Source: Euryarchaeota archaeon UBA125 (lineage in GTDB: Archaea; Thermoplasmatota; Poseidoniia; Poseidoniales; Thalassarchaeaceae). From it: a stretch of DNA of 7,073 nucleotides. Location of the stretch: positions 1-7,073 of the forward strand of contig DAPV01000040.1 in the NCBI GenBank assembly GCA_002502625.1, written 5' to 3'. Shown piece after piece: positions 1 to 5,912 of this stretch (the first letter of the stretch is position 1; each line of letters starts with the position of its first letter). The notes below the pieces were generated by a model that made no database searches, was not told where the DNA came from, and saw only the letters and a list, made by a program, of their open reading frames with translations. Made by a program: the position numbers and the translations under genes.

Positions 1-3000
1 GCTTTCTTGGGCTAGACTGAATGTAGCTAAATCGGCATGTAATCCTCCACTACCCGCACCCAGGTAAGTTCTTCCAGATGCATCTGTGCCAATGACATAT
101 ACAGATACTTGAGAGCCATCTTCACCCTGAGAAATATCCAATAATCCTAGATTAATCAATCCAGTCTGATGTGCATTAGAAGGGATAATGACTAATTTAG
201 AATCATATTCACTTGGTTGAGCAACACCATCTTCATTCAAATCATCTTTAGATTCTATCCAAGTCATTAATGTGAGTTCTCTTGACAATGATTCTTCTTC
301 AAAAATCTCTAATGACATTATCAATGGTCTCGAAAGTGACCAAATATCTTCATTCAATGGCCTTTGAATTCCACTAATGTCTGCAAGAAGACGGCCAACA
401 ATTGGAGATTCTAGATCAATTCGATAACTTCCTGGAACAGTGATTATTGTAGAATCAAGTGCCCCAACACGAACTACATCAACGGGGCCAATACGAATCA
501 ATCTAGGATGAATTTCCCAAATACTATTTGCAGTACTATTTTCAACATCTGGTAATGAAATAGTGGATGACCAAGTTCCATCTGCTGAAACTTCTTCTAC
601 AAGATATGACCAAGTTTGATTTCCATTTGATATCTCAAGACTAACTACTGCAGAATCAGAAGGAATTGGACCTACAATTCCTTCAAATCTAACAATACCA
701 GAAGCAGAAATGGTCTGCTCAGGATGAAGATGAAGTGGATAGCCATACAATCTAGAATCCATCAAATCTCGAGATAGACCATCATAAACTGAAAATCCTA
801 CTATCTCCATGTCATTCTCAATTCCCAATAATCCTCCAGACCCTACAATCCCTTCTGCAGGCCCCCAAGATCGGTTTAGATGATCTGCCGCTTTGACATG
901 TATCATAACTTCATCAACATCATCAATAGACCAATCGACACTGATTGGCCATGTAATCTGTACTGATTTCGAATTAATTACAAAACTTGGATTCACAAGT
1001 GTAAATGGACCATTAGATTGGTTGGTTATAGTTGGTTGCCCATTTGAAATATCTAATTGAAATGAGGATTCTAATTCGTCTGTAATTATATCAAGAGTAA
1101 CATTATGAATTAATGATGAATCAAATAGGTGTTCATGTTCAGTAATAATCTCTGAAATTATTTCAGGAACGAATGTTGTTGGATGAGAAATAATCTGATC
1201 TGAAATCAAAGGACTTTGGATGATCTTTCCATTAAAAATCAACCCTCCTCCTTGTCCTTGTTCAAGATGAATTGGAATTCTCAATAGTGAATTGATTGAT
1301 ATGGATGGATTAGAATTAACATAATTAATTCTGTATGATTCAATCATTGGACCTAAATTAGACAAATTAGTTTCCATGTGATAATCGACAGATATCAATG
1401 AAATTGATGCTGTTACTGGATGACTTGAATGAATTACGATTTCCAAATCTTTCATTTCCATACTATGATTTGGCCCCAAAGATTGTGAAGATATTGATGA
1501 CGGTTGCGAAGCTCTAAGAATTGAACCATCAAATCGGACAATAGAGAGATCATCAGAAGATAGCGTTCGCTGTTGTACTGAGGAACCAGAACTGATGGAA
1601 TAGGTTACATTCGTTCCCGAAATTGGACGAATCATCAATGATGCAGATCTCCAATCAGCTTGATTGGGTAATGAAAAATGCATTGAACCATTAAGAAATG
1701 TTGAGTTTGATTCCAAAACTGGCCCCTTCAATAAACCATATGTCAAAGAATCTCCAGTAGACGAATCTGGCCAATCCCAATCTATCAATCCATCATTTAG
1801 AACATCGACAGATGGTCCGATAGATGGTGTGGACAGTAAGGGCCTAATTGCTAATTTTTCTAATTCTGAACCAGGTTGGAAATCTAAAATAAAACTGATA
1901 ATTGTCGCTGGTCTAAAAAATGAAATTGTACCATTATTGATCATGCCTGAATGTACTTGTTGACCATCTGCAATTACCTGAATCATAACACCTGCGGATA
2001 TTGACTCTAAGTGAATTCCGTCAATACGTCGCTCAGAAATAATAGAGGGCCCTTCTACTCTTCTTGTCATAAATGTAGGATTGGATATCACTCCATCTGT
2101 ATGTTGTATTTCTAGAAATGAATCTAATTCCCAACCCGTAGAATTCACTGCAAATCCATTTAGAAATCTACTACCGTTTATCGAAATTTCATGTATTCTA
2201 GGTGTTCTATGTTCTTCAGATGTAGAAAGTTGTAATTGCAAATATATTCCTTGAACGGAATCAACTCTTGATAATCCATGTAAATCTGCTAAATGAACCG
2301 GAAATTGTTTGTTGATGAATCCTGATATTGGATTTCCTTGAAAATCAAGTACACTTGCTAAGACGGATGTTCCTTCAGGTATTTTAGCATCGATATCAAT
2401 AGATCCCCATCCCAAAGAGTCAGAAAAAATTAGAGGTGAAGTCCAATTTCCTATTTCTTCAAAAACGTCAACTGCAATTCCTACGTTATCAATATACCAT
2501 CCACTGGATTCAAAATATGTATCTGAAAAAAAGGTGAATCTAAGCATTACATTTCTTCCGGCTAAATGGCTAAAATCAGCAGATTTCTGTACAAACGAGG
2601 TATTGGTTCCACATCCGCCTCCTTTCTGTCTAGAACCATCCCACGCCATTTGACCATAGAGAGGACTGAGAGAGTTATTGTACTGCATTGAATCATACCA
2701 ATCAGGAATATTAGAACCAAAATGAGACCAAGTGTGGCCTTGATCAGTTGAAATAAACAATGCTCCTCCATCCCAACCAGATTCTGCACAAATAAAATGA
2801 TCAAATTGCAGCGTTGCTCGACTTCCAAGAGGAATTGGAATTGAAGGAGAATAAAGATGAGTTAAGGAATTCTGCCTATATGGAGAATTCAATAATATTC
2901 CTGCTCCATTTCCTCCTCCGGGGAAACTATTGGGATCTGGACCTGTTGAATTGAGTTCTCCGAAAGACCAACCGTAACCATTTGGAGTCTCGATGTCCCA

Positions 3001-4614
3001 ACCAATAGGAGTGAGGATCGATTCTTCAAATGAGTCGAAATCTGACCATGGTCCATTTACACCCACATTTGGTAAAAATTGCCATTGATCAACTAAACTA
3101 GTGCCGATTCTGGAATGATTAGCGGTAGTAGAATCATTGAAACCCCAGCGAATTATTTCAGTCTCATTTCCTGAAATTACTTCTACAATACGTACATCAT
3201 CTAATGCAAGACCTTCGGGAGGATCTACAGTTAGTCCTCCAAATCCAGTCCCCCCTGTAGGATCGGATTCAAACCTAAAACGAATCTGAATTGAAGTATT
3301 GAAACCTGATGGGATAGAATGTTGCAATGAAACCCATCCATTAGAATCATCGATAATGGTTGTTCCATTGATATATACTCCATGACCAGGTAAACCTAGA
3401 GTAGGAGTAATACTAGTCCAATTTACTCCATCATCACTAACATCTACATGCCAATTGTCATAGATATCTCCCTCCATATCAAAATCTGCTGCATATTGGA
3501 AAACCATCGGCCCCGAGATTCCTGAAAGATTGGTTTCTAGAACTAATTGTGATTCTGCATTAGCTGCATATTCACCATTCAAATTTCCATGAAACCAAGC
3601 TCCTGGGGGATGTCCGTGGTTATCAAATCCAACTCTATCAACAAACCAACCTGGCCTTTCTACTAACTGAGTTATAGGGGTCCAAATCACTAATCGAACG
3701 GATAAGCTGGAAGCGTTTGCAAGCATAGGATGATCATCGAAAATAATGTGTGAACGTTGCCAACCTGTTGCATTGATGCTTGCCCATGCGGGAAAACCAG
3801 ATCCATTAGCTCCGTTGGGAACTGGAGCAGCAGTAGATATTGTATTTCCATAACCTCCTTCAGGTTCTACCCAATTCCAAGTGTTGCCACCATCAAATGA
3901 CGCTTCTATCCAGGCTCCTGCACCTGAACCTGATGAATCTGAATCGGTCCAGATATGGAGCCAATGATCTAGAGTAAATGTAAGATTAGAAACGTAATTA
4001 GGTACGGGATGAACTGGGCTTTCTATCCAAGAATGGACTCCAGAATCTAATGATTGATCTGCTTGGGTTAATGCAAGCAATGAGCCGTCTGTAGTTTGCC
4101 TTGGAGCATGCCCTCCTCCATTTTCTCTCGCAGTTTGAGTTTGATTGAAAGATGTGTTAATTGTGACTACGTTTCCAGAGAGTGATGAGGGATTGATTAC
4201 TTCCCAAACACTAGTTGTTCCACCTGGAATCCATTGATTGAATCTATATTCTAATTCCTGAAAATCATGAATCCTTCCATGATTCGCAGCATTGTCTAAA
4301 CTTAACTCTCCAGGAAATAAAGATGTAGAAGTATTGTGATTCACTCCATTTGAGAAATTTCTTCCAATATTTTCAGCCTCCCAGCCGGGTGCTGAATAAA
4401 CATCTGAACCATCAGAATCCAAAAGTATCCATGCATCTGTTACTGTACCATTTGACTCAATTTCAAACCCATCAATAATCGCCTCTTCAAGTAAGAATGT
4501 TGACGGGCCAATCCATGGTACTTCTTCGGCTTGAATAAGAAAAGGTGACATGGACATTGCAAGCATTAGTATCGCGAGACTCACAGCCGAACGACGTGAC
4601 TCGGCAGATTCCAT
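1..4614 (-). CDS. Giant secreted beta-rich surface protein with jelly-roll-like units (3' end beyond window)
   Basis: One uninterrupted minus-strand frame of 1538 codons runs from an ATG at 4614 to the window edge, so the C-terminus is missing. A TGA lies 18 codons upstream in frame with no ATG between, so this is the first ATG available. Residues 1-29 look like a Sec signal peptide. Residues about 30-210 are Asn/Ser/Thr-rich. Three units (about 212-331, 370-477, 599-713) each carry a D-G-x-x-W type motif and, 73-80 residues later, a [GL]-x-[FYL]-[VID]-D-x-V type motif, as in MAM-like or immune-inhibitor-A-type beta-sandwich modules. Residues 714-1538 are strand-rich with Ig-like character but I cannot assign a family. 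An EF-hand-like loop is at 1458-1469. I counted about 33 N-x-S/T sequons, 2 cysteines and about 12 lysines. No HExxH protease motif or other catalytic signature was found. Inferred role: cell-surface or extracellular binding/adhesion, possibly polysaccharide-related; the specific function is unknown. No membrane or cell-wall anchor is visible in the part present. Confidence 0.85.
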   Translation of the reverse strand, partial: MESAESRRSAVSLAILMLAMSMSPFLIQAEEVPWIGPSTFLLEEAIIDGFEIESNGTVTDAWILLDSDGSDVYSAPGWEAENIGRNFSNGVNHNTSTSLFPGELSLDNAANHGRIHDFQELEYRFNQWIPGGTTSVWEVINPSSLSGNVVTINTSFNQTQTARENGGGHAPRQTTDGSLLALTQADQSLDSGVHSWIESPVHPVPNYVSNLTFTLDHWLHIWTDSDSSGSGAGAWIEASFDGGNTWNWVEPEGGYGNTISTAAPVPNGANGSGFPAWASINATGWQRSHIIFDDHPMLANASSLSVRLVIWTPITQLVERPGWFVDRVGFDNHGHPPGAWFHGNLNGEYAANAESQLVLETNLSGISGPMVFQYAADFDMEGDIYDNWHVDVSDDGVNWTSITPTLGLPGHGVYINGTTIIDDSNGWVSLQHSIPSGFNTSIQIRFRFESDPTGGTGFGGLTVDPPEGLALDDVRIVEVISGNETEIIRWGFNDSTTANHSRIGTSLVDQWQFLPNVGVNGPWSDFDSFEESILTPIGWDIETPNGYGWSFGELNSTGPDPNSFPGGGNGAGILLNSPYRQNSLTHLYSPSIPIPLGSRATLQFDHFICAESGWDGGALFISTDQGHTWSHFGSNIPDWYDSMQYNNSLSPLYGQMAWDGSRQKGGGCGTNTSFVQKSADFSHLAGRNVMLRFTFFSDTYFESSGWYIDNVGIAVDVFEEIGNWTSPLIFSDSLGWGSIDIDAKIPEGTSVLASVLDFQGNPISGFINKQFPVHLADLHGLSRVDSVQGIYLQLQLSTSEEHRTPRIHEISINGSRFLNGFAVNSTGWELDSFLEIQHTDGVISNPTFMTRRVEGPSIISERRIDGIHLESISAGVMIQVIADGQQVHSGMINNGTISFFRPATIISFILDFQPGSELEKLAIRPLLSTPSIGPSVDVLNDGLIDWDWPDSSTGDSLTYGLLKGPVLESNSTFLNGSMHFSLPNQADWRSASLMIRPISGTNVTYSISSGSSVQQRTLSSDDLSIVRFDGSILRASQPSSISSQSLGPNHSMEMKDLEIVIHSSHPVTASISLISVDYHMETNLSNLGPMIESYRINYVNSNPSISINSLLRIPIHLEQGQGGGLIFNGKIIQSPLISDQIISHPTTFVPEIISEIITEHEHLFDSSLIHNVTLDIITDELESSFQLDISNGQPTITNQSNGPFTLVNPSFVINSKSVQITWPISVDWSIDDVDEVMIHVKAADHLNRSWGPAEGIVGSGGLLGIENDMEIVGFSVYDGLSRDLMDSRLYGYPLHLHPEQTISASGIVRFEGIVGPIPSDSAVVSLEISNGNQTWSYLVEEVSADGTWSSTISLPDVENSTANSIWEIHPRLIRIGPVDVVRVGALDSTIITVPGSYRIDLESPIVGRLLADISGIQRPLNEDIWSLSRPLIMSLEIFEEESLSRELTLMTWIESKDDLNEDGVAQPSEYDSKLVIIPSNAHQTGLINLGLLDISQGEDGSQVSVYVIGTDASGRTYLGAGSGGLHADLATFSLAQES
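208..243 (-). other. EF-hand-like calcium-binding loop in the giant protein
   Basis: Residues 1458-1469 read D-L-N-E-D-G-V-A-Q-P-S-E, matching the 12-residue EF-hand/dockerin-type loop pattern D-x-[DN]-x-D-G-x(5)-E, with acidic or amide ligands at positions 1, 3, 5 and 12 and Gly at 6. In secreted archaeal and bacterial proteins such single loops commonly bind calcium and stabilise folds or linkers. Calcium binding is inferred from the motif alone; flanking EF helices were not evident. Confidence 0.6.
2476..2820 (-). repeat. Jelly-roll-like unit 3 (protein-level repeat, residues ~599-713)
   Basis: It opens with L602-Q-F-D-H-F-I-C609, continues with S622-T-D-Q-G-H-T-W629, and closes with G705-W-Y-I-D-N-V711. 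W629 to D709 is 80 residues, the same as in unit 1. It contains both cysteines of the visible protein (C609 and C668), which could form a disulfide inside this unit. The opening strand, the D-x-G-x-x-W loop and the G-W-Y-I-D-N-V close make this the most canonical of the three units. Confidence 0.65.
3184..3507 (-). repeat. Jelly-roll-like unit 2 (protein-level repeat, residues ~370-477)
   Basis: It opens with a strand V371-F-Q-Y-A-A-D-F, then S393-D-D-G-V-N-W399, and closes with L471-D-D-V-R-I-V477. W399 to D472 is 73 residues, slightly shorter than in units 1 and 3. The closing motif lacks the aromatic residues seen in the other two but keeps D-x-V. It also contains the sequons N398-W-T and a Gly-rich loop before the closing strand. 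Boundaries are approximate. Confidence 0.6.
3622..3981 (-). repeat. Jelly-roll-like unit 1 (protein-level repeat, residues ~212-331)
   Basis: This segment holds a hydrophobic/aromatic strand (F213 to W222), then S239-F-D-G-G-N-T-W246, and closes with G322-W-F-V-D-R-V328. The order and spacing match units 2 and 3: W246 to D326 is 80 residues. Such D-G-G-x-x-W and W-x-[IV]-D-x-V signatures are typical of extracellular beta-sandwich carbohydrate- or protein-binding modules. Boundaries are approximate. Confidence 0.6.
4528..4614 (-). other. Predicted Sec signal peptide of the giant protein
   Basis: Residues 1-29 comprise a short N-region containing two arginines (R7, R8), a hydrophobic core from about A10 to I27 rich in Ala, Leu, Met and Ser, and a probable cleavage after A29 in the context I-Q-A before E-E. 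This directs the protein across the membrane by the general secretory route. The twin arginines are not followed by the Phe/Leu-Lys expected in a Tat motif, so Sec is preferred. The exact cleavage site is inferred from composition only. Confidence 0.75.
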
Positions 4615-4714
4615 GCTGATGAAAGGACAAAGGTATGTTTGAATCGTCCGGCTCCCCGATAAACTTCAAAATGTGTCGAATGGTTCATGAGTCGGCCCGA
4701 TTCAATAGGGAGGG
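4615..4714. promoter_or_regulatory. Divergent intergenic promoter region
   Basis: This 100-bp spacer separates the start codons of the leftward giant protein gene and the rightward GINS gene, so it must hold both promoters or their cores. The only TATA-like element I see is ATAAACTT at 4659-4666 (AAGTTTAT on the other strand). With the usual archaeal spacing of about 25 bp it could place a start near 4689 for GINS and near 4637 for the giant gene. No Shine-Dalgarno sequence precedes the giant gene's ATG. The TATA assignment is weak. Confidence 0.4.
4688..4704. promoter_or_regulatory. 17-bp near-perfect dyad, candidate operator upstream of GINS
   Basis: The sequence TGAGTCGGcCCGATTCA is an inverted repeat centred on 4696, with 7 of 8 base pairs symmetric (the exception is G4691 against T4701). 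It ends 10 bp before the GINS ATG and overlaps the transcription start expected from the TATA-like element at 4659-4666. A dimeric regulator could bind here, but the site could also be chance; no second copy was noticed in the window. Confidence 0.35.
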
Positions 4715-5542
4715 ATGGCAGTCAGTTCAGCAGAGGTTTCGGCACCGACTGCACTGTCTGATCAAGCTGTTCAAGCAATTGAGTCAAGATTAATGGCTTT
4801 ACAAAGATCTCAAGCAGAACAGGATTTACCAGTACCACTTCCGACTTCTGATTTCTGGAAATTAGTTTCTCAACTTACTCAATCAATTGAAATTGAAATG
4901 GATGAATGTATTCGAAGAGAAGGATGGGGAGCAAAAATTCAACTCCTACAAAAAAGACAAAACAACATCAGATGGGCAATAGGATCGATTATTCAACATC
5001 GTCTCAATGCATTCGTACGACACGCAAATATGAGGACTCTACTAAATCGAGGAAATTCTTCTGATATATCTGAACCTAATTGGGCCCAACATGATGCATC
5101 AGAACGTGCATTCTACGAAGGAGTATGTAGACTAATTGAAAAATTTCAAACGGAGATTGATTGGGAACAAATGCAGAATGGAATTGGAGATACATCAATT
5201 TCTTCTACCATTCAAGGAATTGCTCCTTTGACAGAATTTGTAGAAAAGGAGGATGTTATTCCATTAGAACAAATGGAACAAGAAATGCCTCCTCCTGATG
5301 TTCATTTAGAAGAAGGATGGGACGAAGATATTCCTCATGTACAAGAAGAGGTCAAAGATGAAACTCCTAATGAATTAGACGATGATTGTCTTAGAATTCG
5401 TTTTATCAAGGATGTAGAACAACCAGTGATAGATTTTGATGGAAACGAAGTACAACCATTAGTTGGAGATGTATTTGTTTTCCCTGAAGTTTTAGCTAAA
5501 GCAATGATCAAGATGGATTATGCTGAAAACGCTTCAATATGA
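4715..5542 (+). CDS. gins51: GINS complex subunit, Gins51 type (DNA replication)
   Basis: A 275-residue protein resembling archaeal Gins51, the A-B domain order counterpart of eukaryotic Sld5/Psf1. GINS binds MCM and Cdc45/GAN to form the CMG-type replicative helicase. The helical A domain spans about 45-155, with a conserved Arg/Trp-containing helix near 85-104 and another at 128-147. A strongly acidic, Pro-containing linker (about 173-224) follows. The small B domain at 225-271 shows the family pattern: L-R-I-R-F-I-K-D-V, then D-F-D-G-N, G-D-V-F-V-F-P and a final A-K-A-M-I helix. The ATG at 4715 is fixed by a TAG two codons upstream. The purine stretch GGGAGGG directly abuts the ATG, too close for a normal Shine-Dalgarno site; residue 27 (M, 4793) is a possible internal start. 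The gene converges on rpsJ with 5 bp between stop codons. Thermoplasmatota often have only this subunit, as a homotetramer; whether that holds here cannot be seen. Confidence 0.82.
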   Translation: MAVSSAEVSAPTALSDQAVQAIESRLMALQRSQAEQDLPVPLPTSDFWKLVSQLTQSIEIEMDECIRREGWGAKIQLLQKRQNNIRWAIGSIIQHRLNAFVRHANMRTLLNRGNSSDISEPNWAQHDASERAFYEGVCRLIEKFQTEIDWEQMQNGIGDTSISSTIQGIAPLTEFVEKEDVIPLEQMEQEMPPPDVHLEEGWDEDIPHVQEEVKDETPNELDDDCLRIRFIKDVEQPVIDFDGNEVQPLVGDVFVFPEVLAKAMIKMDYAENASI

Positions 5543-5555
5543 ACTGATTAGTTCA
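5540..5555. terminator. Short inverted repeat spanning both convergent stop codons
   Basis: TGAACT-GATT-AGTTCA forms a perfect 6-bp stem with a 4-base loop. It contains the TGA stop of the GINS gene (5540-5542) and the TAA stop of rpsJ (complement of 5548-5550). It could act as a small bidirectional end signal between the convergent genes. The stem is short, GC-poor and has no strong T-run, so an archaeal terminator is only weakly supported. Confidence 0.25.
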
Positions 5556-5877
5556 CTTGACGCAGATTAATTTCTATGGTCACAGAGTCTGGAATTGGAA
5601 TACGGATAAGATCTTCCAAAGCTTTGTGATCTTTTGCTGTATTGGTAACCAATTCAATCAATCTCTTATGAATCCTCATTTCCCAATGATCCCAAGTCTC
5701 AGAACCTTCTCCATCAGGAGACTTTCGAGTAGGAACCACTAAACGACGTGTTGGAAGAGGGATTGGACCACGAATTTGAACCGATTTATCATCGCTAATC
5801 TGCTTGATTAACGCAGCAACTCCATCTACAGCTCTGTGGTCTTCTCCAGTCAGTTTGATTGTAGTGATTACAGGCAT
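5548..5877 (-). CDS. rpsJ: 30S ribosomal protein S10 (uS10), archaeal type
   Basis: A 109-residue small-subunit ribosomal protein, part of the 30S head. The family signature is unmistakable: G37-P-I-P-L-P-T43, then R-L-V-V-P-T-R-K-S-P-D-G-E-G (45-58) and W65-E-M-R-I-H-K-R72, as in archaeal S10 and eukaryotic S20. The length is a few residues above the usual roughly 102, with the extension at the C-terminus. It lies 35 bp downstream of the EF-1 alpha stop codon on the same strand, the classic tuf-rpsJ order, so the two are probably co-transcribed. The ATG at 5877 is supported by a GGAG at 5888-5891, 10 bases upstream. Its stop lies 5 bp from that of the convergent GINS gene. Confidence 0.97.
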   Translation of the reverse strand: MPVITTIKLTGEDHRAVDGVAALIKQISDDKSVQIRGPIPLPTRRLVVPTRKSPDGEGSETWDHWEMRIHKRLIELVTNTAKDHKALEDLIRIPIPDSVTIEINLRQVN

Positions 5878-5912
5878 GGGAATCCGACTCCGAACTCCTT
5901 AAACTCTCAAAA
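5878..5912 (-). promoter_or_regulatory. tuf-rpsJ spacer with ribosome binding site
   Basis: Read on the minus strand, this 35-bp gap contains AAGGAG (5895-5900) and a second GGAG (5888-5891), 17 and 10 bases from the S10 ATG. The nearer one has plausible Shine-Dalgarno spacing. No TATA-like element is evident, which is consistent with readthrough from the upstream EF-1 alpha gene. Confidence 0.5.

Noticed and set aside
1664..1963. 99-codon open frame on the plus strand
   Set aside because: It lies wholly inside the giant minus-strand gene, has no recognisable domain, and its composition is that of an antisense reading of Asn/Ser/Asp-rich codons.
2562..2828. 88-codon minus-strand frame with a hydrophobic, membrane-like stretch
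   Set aside because: It is an alternative frame inside jelly-roll unit 3, whose motifs in the main frame are convincing; the hydrophobicity comes from frame-shifted reading.
4585..4600. Possible Tat signal from the twin arginines near the giant protein's N-terminus
   Set aside because: R7-R8 is followed by S-A-V-S, lacking the Phe/Leu and Lys of the Tat consensus; the long hydrophobic core fits Sec.
1..4614. The giant protein as an immune-inhibitor-A-type metalloprotease or GDSL esterase
   Set aside because: No HExxH motif was found. A G-D-S-L string near 1745-1756 lies in a beta-rich region without the other GDSL blocks, so it is treated as chance.
4487..4669. 60-codon minus-strand frame starting with TTG in the divergent spacer
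   Set aside because: It overlaps the start of the giant gene in another frame, where the main frame gives a clear signal peptide; this alternative has no such feature.
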